DNA of 64,000 bases from Pirellulaceae bacterium (GTDB lineage Bacteria; Planctomycetota; Planctomycetia; Pirellulales; Pirellulaceae): positions 372,001 through 436,000 of the forward strand of contig JANQLU010000136.1 of assembly GCA_028280445.1 (NCBI GenBank), in the 5' to 3' direction. Position 1 is the stretch's first letter, and every line of letters starts with the position of its first letter. Positions 1 to 8,314 of the stretch are shown in pieces. Below the pieces are notes generated by a model, which ran no database searches, was not told the origin of the DNA, and saw nothing but the letters and a program-made list of their open reading frames with translations. The position numbers and the translations under genes were made by a program.

Positions 1-1145
1 CGGGTCCCCGCTACATACCTTAAACGAGCTGCCACCAACATCAACGCACTGTTGCCATCGGGAAATGCGCCAACAACACGCGTCCGACGGCGAATCTCCT
101 GCATGATCCGTTCCAACGGATTGTTGGTGCGGATGCGAACCCAATGCTCGTGTGGGAAAGACATGTAGGACAGGACTTCGGTAAGACCATTAACAACAGT
201 GTCGGCGGCCTGATTCAACTTCATCTCACGGAGCTTGGTGATCACATCGTCAGCCTTCTTGCGGGCCGCCTCACGATCTTCCTGAGCGTGAATCGCCTTG
301 AGCATCGCGGCCACCTGTCGGCGCTTGCCAAGGGGAACTGCCGACAGCACGTTGCGGTACCAATGAACAACACACCGTTGCCACGAAGCTTCGGGGTAAA
401 ACTCAGCAAGCGACTCGACGAGCCCCAGACATTTGTCGGAAGTGACCAGTTGCACTCCTTTAAGACCACGCGATTTCAAATGTCGCAAGAAACCACGCCA
501 ACTTTCAGTATCTTCTTTGGCTCCCTCACAAACGCCGAGGATGTGCCGAAAGCCTTCGCGATCGACGCCGATGGCAACCAGTACCGCGACATTTTTCACT
601 TCACCACCCCAGCTGCGTTTCAGCCAGATTCCATCCAAAAACACATAGGGAAACTCGCCTTCAATCGGTTGATTTCGCCATTGCTCGATTCGTTCGTACA
701 GTTTCTGGTTCAACTGGCTGACGGTACTGGGACTGACGCGACTCCCCCACAGTGCTTCCGTGATGTCTTCCACACGTCGCACCGAGACACCTGCCAGGTA
801 CATTTCCATCAGTGATTCTTCGACGCTGGATTCACGTCGTCGATAACGTTCAATAATCTGGGTTTCAAAGGGAAGCGAACGAAGTCGAGGTACCTTCAAA
901 TTCACTTCTCCCGCTTTGGTGTGCAACTTGCGTTGATAGCTACCGGCACGAGTGTCTTTCCGAGCGTCGCTACGTTCATACTTTTTCGCCTGGCACAACT
1001 GGTCAGCTTCAGCGTCCAGCAAACCATTCAGAGTCTCTTCCACACTGGCACGAACCACGTCTTCGACGTGGTTGCGGATCTGCTCCTGATTGACTTGAAT
1101 CACGTCGTTACTTGCTGTTGTTTGTTCATTCGTTAAACTGCTCAT
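1..1145 (-). CDS. IS256-family (mutator-type) transposase, 3' end beyond the window
   Basis: DDE transposase of the IS256/mutator family. Reading the minus strand from the ATG at 1145 gives an uninterrupted frame of about 381 codons to the window edge, so only some 20-25 C-terminal residues should be missing. The family signatures are present in order: the N-terminal part with RSDARKDTRAGSYQRKL, the first catalytic Asp in VFLDGIWLKRSWGG, the second Asp in LVTSDKCLGLVES, the helix with FYPEASWQRCVVHWYRN, and the third catalytic residue, Glu, in NNPLERIMQEIRRRT. No frameshift or stop is visible, so the copy may be active. It lies beside the A/T-rich CHAT/NB-ARC island, which fits a mobile or accessory neighbourhood. 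The assignment is firm from motifs; the exact IS name is not known. Confidence 0.93.
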   Translation of the reverse strand, partial: MSSLTNEQTTASNDVIQVNQEQIRNHVEDVVRASVEETLNGLLDAEADQLCQAKKYERSDARKDTRAGSYQRKLHTKAGEVNLKVPRLRSLPFETQIIERYRRRESSVEESLMEMYLAGVSVRRVEDITEALWGSRVSPSTVSQLNQKLYERIEQWRNQPIEGEFPYVFLDGIWLKRSWGGEVKNVAVLVAIGVDREGFRHILGVCEGAKEDTESWRGFLRHLKSRGLKGVQLVTSDKCLGLVESLAEFYPEASWQRCVVHWYRNVLSAVPLGKRRQVAAMLKAIHAQEDREAARKKADDVITKLREMKLNQAADTVVNGLTEVLSYMSFPHEHWVRIRTNNPLERIMQEIRRRTRVVGAFPDGNSALMLVAARLRYVAGT

Positions 1146-1250
1146 GGATAGTCCTTTTGGGGTTGGATTTTTGCGTTAGCAACAAAATTCCTAACAGCCC
1201 GAGGACTATCCTTCAATCAATCTGCGCAATTTCTAGTACGTTACCCTTGG
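1146..1250 (-). mobile_element. 5' end of the IS256-type element, with a leader hairpin
   Basis: This is the upstream non-coding end of the insertion sequence. A perfect 10-bp inverted repeat (GGATAGTCCT at 1146-1155, AGGACTATCC at 1202-1211) directly precedes the transposase start. In several IS elements such hairpins stop translation from read-through transcripts. The true terminal inverted repeat should lie near 1235-1250, but the other end of the element is outside the window, so neither the IR pair nor a target duplication can be defined. Confidence 0.5.
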
Positions 1251-1603
1251 GTTAATTTGCATTCGGCTAAGATTGGAAGCTCTTCCGTTTCCTCGCGTTA
1301 GTGAAATTCAAGAAAAACACATTGAAATTTTAGAGGATCGACATTTGATTTGAATTGGCAACATTGTCCCAAAATCCAATATTCGCAAGTTTGTGTCTAA
1401 AATTTACGTACTTGCAATTCCAGTTACAGGTGTACTGGATTCGAACAACGACCTCCACGATGTCAATACTCAGTTGACAATACAAGATTGACGCGAGTGC
1501 TTACCATTTTGAACCGTATTACAAATCACACGTTTGTTATTGTTTTCATGCAACAATCTATTTCTCACGTGTTCTTGTCTTTTGCTCTGCACTTTCCTCT
1601 GCA
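1251..1603. other. Intergenic, A/T-rich, no gene seen
   Basis: About 350 bases between the insertion sequence and the end of the hydrolase gene. No convincing coding frame, RNA gene or strong terminator hairpin was seen. The composition is A/T-rich, like the island that follows. Confidence 0.5.
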
Positions 1604-2878
1604 TCAAAGTGTTTTAGAATCACTCAACCAGCTGGTCATCGAGTCTGCAGTTTCTTGTTGTTCAAAATAATTGGTATGGTGAACCTTTGATGAAGCACCA
1701 AAATCAAATATATCGTCACTCCTTCTGAATTGGCCAAAATCGGTCATCGATTGTGTATCCACAACGAGATCATTGGCAAATGGAAATACAGCCCTTGCCA
1801 TTCTCTTTGCTACATTTTTCTTTTGAAAATGTCTCCAAAACTTCCAGCCTGCAGCTTGTGGAACGAAGTTGCTTTGAATGGAAAAATACTTGTCGGGAAA
1901 TTGATTCCGAATTGCTCGTGCCATTTCCAACTCCAAATTATTGCTGGACGCTGACATTGAGAAAAAACCGGGTACAAGTGCAATAAAAGCATCGGGAATT
2001 TTTGATTTCGCTGTGAAGGAAATAAGGGAATGAAAAACCCTAAAGACCGATGCAATTCCTTGAAGAAATGGCATGAATATCGCCATGGTTTGGCTTGTTA
2101 GCCACGCCATATTAATTAGGTTTGTAAAGTAATCCAATACATTCTTGATTTGTCCAGGTGCTGCTAGACTCGTACCTGCAAGAGGTGAACCAACAAAAAC
2201 AGTATTGCCACATCTTTCCGAAAACCGGTTTATGCAATCACGCCACCAACGAGCAACAAGTCCACCACGACTATGGGCAATTATGTCAACCTGCGCCTTT
2301 GTTTGTCCCAAACAGCGCTCTAAATCCATTGCGTTTAAAATCGGGCTTACGCTAATTGTTGGGTGCCCAAATGCAAGTACTTGATCGTATTCCTTTTGAG
2401 CCCATTGCATGAAATTTTGCCCAAACACGTTATTTGAGCCATCTTGCTTCTTGTACAGTCCGTTGACCAGCCTGTCGCTTCTAGAGAAAGTTCCATGTAC
2501 TAATACCAAGATTCTCCCAGATTGAATCGGAGCCACCAAGTTTTCAACATTTCCATCCGCGACAATTCGTAGTCCGCGTGTTGCCAATGGCGTGAGTTTT
2601 TCATCAATTTTTGTTAAATACTGAATAATTCTGTTTACTGGAAGGAGTTCAAATTCCCAGGTATTGTGTGGGCTTCTACCTTGGGAGATGGAGCGACTTT
2701 TCTTTAAACTATCAACAGCAGTCCATCTCCAAATATTTCCTTTTTCACTTAAAGTCAATTCTGCCTTTTGCTTCGGTGAACTTCGCGTCGTAGATTTATT
2801 TGACGTATGTTTTAGACCGATCACTCGCAATTGTTTTGCAAGCGTCTGATTAAATGATTTATCCATATCTAGGTTCAC
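1604..2878 (-). CDS. Alpha/beta-hydrolase (lipase/esterase-like), last gene of the CHAT/NB-ARC cluster
   Basis: A 424-residue alpha/beta-hydrolase resembling the lipase-like proteins found beside CHAT and STAND genes. The core starts near residue 122 with the strand and oxyanion motif LVLVHGTFSRSD. The nucleophile elbow is AHSRGG (Ser203). Candidate acid residues are in NDLVVDT (Asp370 or Asp374), and the candidate His is in VHHTNYF (400-401), so a full triad is available. Residues 248-290 form a long hydrophobic stretch that could contact membrane. The first ~110 residues are poorly conserved and may be a regulatory prodomain. No signal peptide is seen, so it probably acts in the cytoplasm or at the inner membrane. 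Its ATG overlaps the stop of the NB-ARC gene in an ATGA arrangement, implying translational coupling. By analogy with known conflict systems it is the likely membrane-damaging effector; substrate and toxicity are inferred. Confidence 0.8.
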   Translation of the reverse strand: MNLDMDKSFNQTLAKQLRVIGLKHTSNKSTTRSSPKQKAELTLSEKGNIWRWTAVDSLKKSRSISQGRSPHNTWEFELLPVNRIIQYLTKIDEKLTPLATRGLRIVADGNVENLVAPIQSGRILVLVHGTFSRSDRLVNGLYKKQDGSNNVFGQNFMQWAQKEYDQVLAFGHPTISVSPILNAMDLERCLGQTKAQVDIIAHSRGGLVARWWRDCINRFSERCGNTVFVGSPLAGTSLAAPGQIKNVLDYFTNLINMAWLTSQTMAIFMPFLQGIASVFRVFHSLISFTAKSKIPDAFIALVPGFFSMSASSNNLELEMARAIRNQFPDKYFSIQSNFVPQAAGWKFWRHFQKKNVAKRMARAVFPFANDLVVDTQSMTDFGQFRRSDDIFDFGASSKVHHTNYFEQQETADSMTSWLSDSKTL

Positions 2879-5499
2879 AGTCGACGATCATGAAATTTCT
2901 CGATCACGTTTGAAAGTCTTTGCAGGTGCCATTGTCGACATCCAAAACGTTTTTGATTTAGAAGGTTTTGAGCAAGTTTGAGATGATGCTTTGCTTCATC
3001 TTTTTTCGCTTGACTAATAGCGATATGCCCCAACTCAATTTCGATATCAATTTGATACAAAGCCATTTCACCGCGTTCAGAGATTCGCTTTGCCTCATAT
3101 AGCATTTTCAGCGCCCGGTCCCAGTCGTCAAAGCTTCGCAAAAGCCTTGCAAAACTCAATAACCCTTTAGGAATATGTTGTTGTTGTTTTGACCTACGTA
3201 GGGCGTCAATTGCTATCTCAAGCTCTGTAACTGCGTTTGCCAAATGTTGTTCCGAAACATATATAGCTTCGAGCGCCGTTGCCCTAGCTTTTGCTAAAGC
3301 AAAAAGGGCTGCATTTAATAAAGAGGTCGAAACATCTGAAAACACTGTCACTACTTTTTGAATGACAATAGATGTTAACGTCTTACAATTAAGTGAGTCG
3401 AATTTTTTTTCATCTGAACACAACTGTTGTGGCTCAACTCCCCATTCAAGTAGCTCAGCTTTGTCAAGCAAAAAATCGAAATATAGAAACAACCCGGTAG
3501 GAGATGCAACATGCTCGATCGATCCAATGCTTGCTTCTTCAAATAGTGCATCTGCTCTTGTGAAATCCCCCATCAAATGATGTACGTTAGCTAATTTGCA
3601 GATTTTACTCGTGATTTGATAGTTGTTTTTGGATTTTTTTGCAAAATCCAATGCGTTGTTAGCATGTTCCAACGCCTTTCTCAGCGAGCCAAGCGCAGCA
3701 TGTATTTCAGAGAGTTCACCAGATGTGACACATGCATTTTCAAATAACCCTTCATTTTTGTACGAAATGATGCTTGCCTCTAGTTGTTTTTTTGCCTCGG
3801 TCAGACGCCCTAGCGCTCGAAGACAATATGCCGCAGAATCACGTACATATGTTTTTCCACTGGTTTGGAGTTCGCGAATTGTTTTTCGCCATTCCACTCC
3901 TTGGTAATAATGCGACAAAGCCGCGAGATCACTGCTAAACGCTGCAAACCGGTGCCAACTTAATTTTTCGATACCGTTATGAATCCGAGGTTTGAAAATC
4001 GTATCAATACAATGTTGTCCCATCCCTGCCTCACATCCATGAATCACTGCAGAATACAACGGCTTTAGATCGTTTAGCGTTTCAGCAGGCTTTTCTTCGG
4101 CTTGGTCCAAGAAGTAGTAATGCAGACATTTGTGAGTTTCTTTCAACTCCAATTCCCAATCCTCATGTTCACGGAAAAACTCTTTTACTAGTGGATGAAT
4201 ATTAACAATTTGAGAATTGACTCCTTCAAGCGTGAGAAGATTCCATCTGTTCAATTGATGCAATAATGCGCTTATCTGTCTGACACTAAGATCGGTTATG
4301 GAACGAAGCTTATCATTTGTGACTTTTTCAAGGAGTTTTGGTAGATCTTCGATCTTAATTGGTCGGTCATAAAGACTCAGCAAAAACATTAAACATATCT
4401 CTTGCTCATGCAATCTTTTGTAATGTGATTGCATGATCCTGTAAGCAGGTGATTGATCTGGCTGTTCATTAGGTATGATATCACGCATCGCGTCGTCCAG
4501 ACGACGAACATCATTCGCGAAATGATCTCTTAGGTAACTTCCAACGAGTGCAAGACTCAGCGCATGCCCCGCGACCGAGTCATAGACCGATATTAGATCG
4601 TCAAAAGCACCTTCAACTCCGATCTTGACCAGCAAAGAAACGCCAGCTTCTCGATCTAGTTTTTCGAGTATGAGTGATTTAATTGTTGAGTCATTTTGCG
4701 ACTCTAAATCTGTAAGTGGAAGTCGTGATGTTACGACACACAAGCCAGGGTTGCTTGAAGCAACATCTTGAATGAGCGCTCTCATGGAGGAATCTTTGAT
4801 CTTCCCAAACTCAAATTCCTCTGGCCCATGTTGCAGAGGTTCAAGGCCATCTAGTATTAAAAGTGTTCTATTGGACTGAATAATATTGGCTAATCGTGTA
4901 GCTTTATCCATCGGCTCACCGGCTGATGGATTTCGATCTCCTAGTGCTGTTAACGCTCGTTGATAGAACTCATCGACCGGCGGACCACCACTATAGAATG
5001 ACCAAGCAAATACATAGTCTGCTCGCCGAAAATTATCTGCTTTCATTCGATTAAGCCAATGCCGAACCAATACAGACTTTCCAACCCCTCCCCACGCGAT
5101 GAGTGACACTATATTTATTAGTGACGAATCCCAAGCCCTGTCCAACTCCGCAAGTTCTTTAACTCGCCCAACAAACAGCATATCTGTCGCAACAATATTA
5201 CCGAAAGAAACCCTACGTGGTTGCCTGGTCCATCGCTCAACGATAGGGCTTGGATACTTCCCGTAAAGTGCATGGATAGTATCTGCAATCTCTGTTGACA
5301 ATTCTCGTATGACAATTCTGTCTTGTGCTTTGTATATTTCCAAGCTTGCTGCTCGGCATTTTTCCAAGAGTTCTCGGAGTTGCTTTTCAATTGCACCATG
5401 CAGCGTTGTATCCGCAAGTTGTGATTGTTCTACAACGCTGTAGCGCAAACTATTCCATGCATGTTTAAGATCGGCGACTAGCTCAGAGGACATAAACAT
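2875..5499 (-). CDS. NB-ARC/STAND-type NTPase with C-terminal TPR-like repeats
   Basis: An 874-residue signal-transduction ATPase of the NB-ARC (AP-ATPase) branch of STAND proteins. An N-terminal helical region (1-100) is followed by the NTPase. The P-loop is AWGGVGKS (135-142, Lys141), Walker B is TLLILDGLEPLQ (212-223), the sensor arginine is in VVTSRLPL (255-262), and GHALSLAL (311-318) matches the GLPLAL motif. A winged-helix-like segment (about 370-460) contains NIHPLVKEFFREH. The C-terminal half is built of TPR-like helical hairpins, for example LGRLTEAKKQLEASIISYK and MGDFTRADALFEEAS. Such proteins usually sense a ligand through the repeats and oligomerise on ATP binding. It follows the CHAT/TIR gene by 42 bases and overlaps the hydrolase gene by 4. 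It is most likely the sensor and switch of the system; the ligand is unknown. Confidence 0.88.
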   Translation of the reverse strand: MFMSSELVADLKHAWNSLRYSVVEQSQLADTTLHGAIEKQLRELLEKCRAASLEIYKAQDRIVIRELSTEIADTIHALYGKYPSPIVERWTRQPRRVSFGNIVATDMLFVGRVKELAELDRAWDSSLINIVSLIAWGGVGKSVLVRHWLNRMKADNFRRADYVFAWSFYSGGPPVDEFYQRALTALGDRNPSAGEPMDKATRLANIIQSNRTLLILDGLEPLQHGPEEFEFGKIKDSSMRALIQDVASSNPGLCVVTSRLPLTDLESQNDSTIKSLILEKLDREAGVSLLVKIGVEGAFDDLISVYDSVAGHALSLALVGSYLRDHFANDVRRLDDAMRDIIPNEQPDQSPAYRIMQSHYKRLHEQEICLMFLLSLYDRPIKIEDLPKLLEKVTNDKLRSITDLSVRQISALLHQLNRWNLLTLEGVNSQIVNIHPLVKEFFREHEDWELELKETHKCLHYYFLDQAEEKPAETLNDLKPLYSAVIHGCEAGMGQHCIDTIFKPRIHNGIEKLSWHRFAAFSSDLAALSHYYQGVEWRKTIRELQTSGKTYVRDSAAYCLRALGRLTEAKKQLEASIISYKNEGLFENACVTSGELSEIHAALGSLRKALEHANNALDFAKKSKNNYQITSKICKLANVHHLMGDFTRADALFEEASIGSIEHVASPTGLFLYFDFLLDKAELLEWGVEPQQLCSDEKKFDSLNCKTLTSIVIQKVVTVFSDVSTSLLNAALFALAKARATALEAIYVSEQHLANAVTELEIAIDALRRSKQQQHIPKGLLSFARLLRSFDDWDRALKMLYEAKRISERGEMALYQIDIEIELGHIAISQAKKDEAKHHLKLAQNLLNQKRFGCRQWHLQRLSNVIEKFHDRRL

Positions 5500-5541
5500 C
5501 GCCTTTCGAATAAAATTGACTTTGAAACATATCTAAATCCG

Positions 5542-7191
5542 CTATTTGTTTTGAACCATATTTGCATCTGCTTCGGCCGACATGAACCAAAAGCATATTC
5601 TCTCAGTAAGGCGTAAGCAGAGTTCTAATTCTGAGTCGTTTTTTGTGTTGCCTACCGCACTCTCCGAAACAGTAATCGTTCTACATATTGCGTTGAGACA
5701 ATGTTCGATTTTTGTTAGAACTCCCGTTGATTCACCTTCGAGCGTTGGACTAGCGTTGTTGATAAACTGAGTTGTTTTCTCGCATATCAGCCGCGCAGAT
5801 TCGACATCTAGTCGCAGCAGGTCAAAGTAGTTTCCTTGGAATTCAGAAAACCCCCTCTTTCTCTCAACAATAGAAAGCAACGAATTATATACATTGCGCA
5901 TTCGCAATAGCGCAGAACTGCAATACCAACCAAAACTCCTCCAGTTTCTTGCGTTAGATTGCCTTGCAGACAACAATTGATCGGAAGTTAATTCAGCTAT
6001 TTTCCACGGAAATGAAATTAAGGTGTGCTTATCAGTGTGAATTTGTATAGCGTTTTCATTTTCATTAATCACAATCCACGATTCATCTGTTTCTTGCACG
6101 TCTAAAGAGGTTTTTTCACGCTCAATGACCTTAAGTACGCTGTTGATAACAGTATTTCTTATCTCCTCTTGCTTCGCAGTTGAACATTCAGCAAATTCTT
6201 GTTCGCTGTCCCAAATCAATTGAAATTGAGGAATATAGGTCAAACTAATTGATTTATTAGTTCGCTCTAAATGAACACGAACACAACGATTTGGATATTG
6301 TTTAGAAAATTCAAAAAGAACTCCTAATTTTTCGCCGATAGCCCACTTTGTTCTAAGTAGTGAGTGTGTAACAAGTGCGATAAAACAATCTGCATTGTCG
6401 ATTATGGACGAACCTTCGGTTAACACCTGATCTGGTGTTAGAAAACGCGTTTCGACGTATTTGGAATTGTTGAAACCATGTTGAAAAAAAAGAGCTGTTT
6501 CCTTTTGACTATCATCAGCGATGATGATGACATTTTTTTTTGGCTCAAGTTTACATACTTCATGATTTGAACCTGTGTTTATCTGCGTTTCGTTTTTTTC
6601 AAAATAAATATCAGCTGGATTAACGCCTGGCGACGCCTCAATGATTGGCACTGTTTTCGCGTTGCCGACAGCCATGCCATAAATTGTGACTCCTTCATCG
6701 AAGGCTTTTTTGACTGACTTACCACCAAAATAGTGCGAATAGAATTTTGCCGCAAACTTTATCGCAGCATTTTCAGGTGCTCGCCCATGTATACCGATTA
6801 CAACACAACTGGTTCCACTTGTTATTGCTTTAGCACATTCCTTGGTGTAGCAAGCGTTGAGAAATACAACGTTTACATTTTGACCATTTCGACTAAAAAG
6901 CCGCTTTAGAGAACCCGTTCGAATCTTTATTGGCTTTTCATCATCGTCATTGACGAATATTCCTCCTTGAGAACCATGCCCAGAAAAATGAACAATACAA
7001 GGATTCCGTTCATCAAGTTTGCTTTGGAAATCTTCAATTACAGTATGGGGGACATAGTGAACAACATTATCTGCATTAGTACCAAGAACTAACCGCACTT
7101 CCCGTTGTATCTCTTTTAGTTCTTTGCCAGCGCGAATCGGAGTCATCGTGGAAGGAGATGCTCCAAACAGCAACATGTGGCAATGTGACAT
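5542..7191 (-). CDS. CHAT caspase-like protease fused to a TIR-like domain and an unknown C-terminal domain
   Basis: A 549-residue three-part protein. Residues 1-185 form a CHAT (caspase/HetF-associated) domain: the catalytic His is in IVHFSGHGS (His72) and the catalytic Cys in VVFLNACYT (Cys114), with the usual following segment VIGIHGRAPENAAIKFAAKFY. Residues 219-330 look like a TIR/SEFIR-fold domain: a first strand NVIIIADDS, then NADCFIALVTHSLLRTKWAIGEKLG, which keeps the W-x3-E spacing (Trp283, Glu287) of the catalytic-Glu helix of TIR NADases. Residues 370-549 match nothing I recognise and look mainly helical. No signal peptide or membrane segment is seen. It precedes the NB-ARC gene by 42 bases on the same strand. 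CHAT proteases commonly cleave partner effectors once activated, so the neighbouring hydrolase is a natural candidate substrate. The CHAT call is firm; the TIR call is moderate. Confidence 0.82.
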   Translation of the reverse strand: MSHCHMLLFGASPSTMTPIRAGKELKEIQREVRLVLGTNADNVVHYVPHTVIEDFQSKLDERNPCIVHFSGHGSQGGIFVNDDDEKPIKIRTGSLKRLFSRNGQNVNVVFLNACYTKECAKAITSGTSCVVIGIHGRAPENAAIKFAAKFYSHYFGGKSVKKAFDEGVTIYGMAVGNAKTVPIIEASPGVNPADIYFEKNETQINTGSNHEVCKLEPKKNVIIIADDSQKETALFFQHGFNNSKYVETRFLTPDQVLTEGSSIIDNADCFIALVTHSLLRTKWAIGEKLGVLFEFSKQYPNRCVRVHLERTNKSISLTYIPQFQLIWDSEQEFAECSTAKQEEIRNTVINSVLKVIEREKTSLDVQETDESWIVINENENAIQIHTDKHTLISFPWKIAELTSDQLLSARQSNARNWRSFGWYCSSALLRMRNVYNSLLSIVERKRGFSEFQGNYFDLLRLDVESARLICEKTTQFINNASPTLEGESTGVLTKIEHCLNAICRTITVSESAVGNTKNDSELELCLRLTERICFWFMSAEADANMVQNK

Positions 7192-7333
7192 GACTTAAGA
7201 TAAAAGGGAGAATGGACTGAAGATATGATCCACCCAGTGATTCTACAGCCCGCTCGCAAAAATAAAACTAATGATTTACTTTTTTGCGATTGTTCCCTAT
7301 TTGGCAATTGGTTTTAAGAAATCCCCGTCTCCA

Positions 7334-7774
7334 TCATCTGGGGAAGACTTCGCAGGCGGCGTCAGCTGGTTCGCTTTCGAAGGAATTCATCACCTGTGTT
7401 ATTACGTCTAGCTTGTTTCTGACAGACGTCCGAAACTTTATAGCATTTTCATGAACGCTTTCTACCATTGAGTTTTCGGCGTCAACCATTAACTTTGCAA
7501 GGATTCTAAATCTTTGTTCATCAACTTCTTCATCGACTGCCTTTGCCCACCCGACATAGTCAACAAATAACGTTGCTGCATTTCTCACAGCCAAGCAGTT
7601 GTCAATGTCGCATGATAGTATTGACTCATCATCCGACGCATTAAGACGACTGTCAATTGCTTCCCGAACTCTCTCAATCGCGTTGTCTAAACGCAACGTA
7701 TTTCTTTGAGAAAGAGATTCCAAATCAATTTCCTTTTGGCCAGCCAACAAACGAGTAGCATGTGTTTTCTTCAT
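7334..7774 (-). CDS. Small helical protein of unknown function, CHAT/NB-ARC cluster
   Basis: A 146-residue protein when started at the ATG at 7774; an in-frame TTG at 7807 would add 11 residues. I do not recognise the family. It is soluble and mostly helical and charged, with heptad-like stretches such as LRLDNAIERVREAIDSR and EQRFRILAKLMVDAENSM. There is no signal peptide, membrane segment or obvious catalytic motif. It lies on the same strand as the CHAT gene, 142 bases upstream of it, and shares the island's A/T-rich composition. A small adaptor, inhibitor or antitoxin-like regulator of the downstream effectors would fit the position, but this is inference from context only. Confidence 0.6.
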   Translation of the reverse strand: MKKTHATRLLAGQKEIDLESLSQRNTLRLDNAIERVREAIDSRLNASDDESILSCDIDNCLAVRNAATLFVDYVGWAKAVDEEVDEQRFRILAKLMVDAENSMVESVHENAIKFRTSVRNKLDVITQVMNSFESEPADAACEVFPR

Positions 7775-7870
7775 TTTCGTCAAGGTAAATATTGAGAGTT
7801 TAGGCAATATTATAGCTATTTAAGAAAATTGTAAATGTTTTTGTAACGATTTTGTCGTAGTATGACATAC

Positions 7871-8314
7871 TCAAGCTTCTTTGCTAGGTGTTGCCGTTAG
7901 CTCATCAATTATTTGTTGGAGTTCAAAATCGATGCGATACAAAAACGAATCTTCGTCAAGTCCACGATAATCGCCTAACCAAGTTCGTGTATTAAAGACC
8001 CAAGAACTACGATAATGGTCATCTATTTCAGCATCCCCTACTTCAACCCCAGCAATCTTCGACTCCAGTTCTTCGTGTAGCTTGCTAATTGCTTGAATGT
8101 GTTTTGCCAATCTTGTTGAGCCAGCAGACTCATTTTTGAGTCGATCAATAACTCCAATTGATATCAATTCATCAAGCACAGTAAGCAAATCTAGATGATC
8201 ATCAAAAGAGCGGTCCAAACTTGGTGTAATCTCTTTCCAAAAGTTATAGCTTCGACTAAAACCTGACAATTGCAATGCGTTTTTCACATGAGTTATTTCT
8301 AAAGCCGCATCCAT
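7871..8314 (-). CDS. Small acidic helical protein of unknown function, first gene of the CHAT/NB-ARC cluster
   Basis: A 147-residue protein from the ATG at 8314 (MDAALEITHVKNAL); an in-frame TTG at 8380 would extend it by 22 less plausible residues. The family is not recognised. The N-terminal ~80 residues (ALQLSGFSRSYNFWKEITP, then LDLLTVLDELISIGVIDRL) have the size and helical look of the small effector-associated, death-fold-like adaptor domains that accompany CHAT and NB-ARC proteins, but no diagnostic motif proves this. The C-terminal part is acidic and helical. It is 96 bases upstream of the next small gene on the same strand, so the five genes could form one transcript starting near 8.35 kb. 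Confidence 0.58.
   Translation of the reverse strand: MDAALEITHVKNALQLSGFSRSYNFWKEITPSLDRSFDDHLDLLTVLDELISIGVIDRLKNESAGSTRLAKHIQAISKLHEELESKIAGVEVGDAEIDDHYRSSWVFNTRTWLGDYRGLDEDSFLYRIDFELQQIIDELTATPSKEA

Noticed and set aside
144..815. A 223-codon open frame on the plus strand at the left edge
   Set aside because: It lies entirely antisense to the IS256-family transposase, which has all its catalytic motifs on the minus strand.
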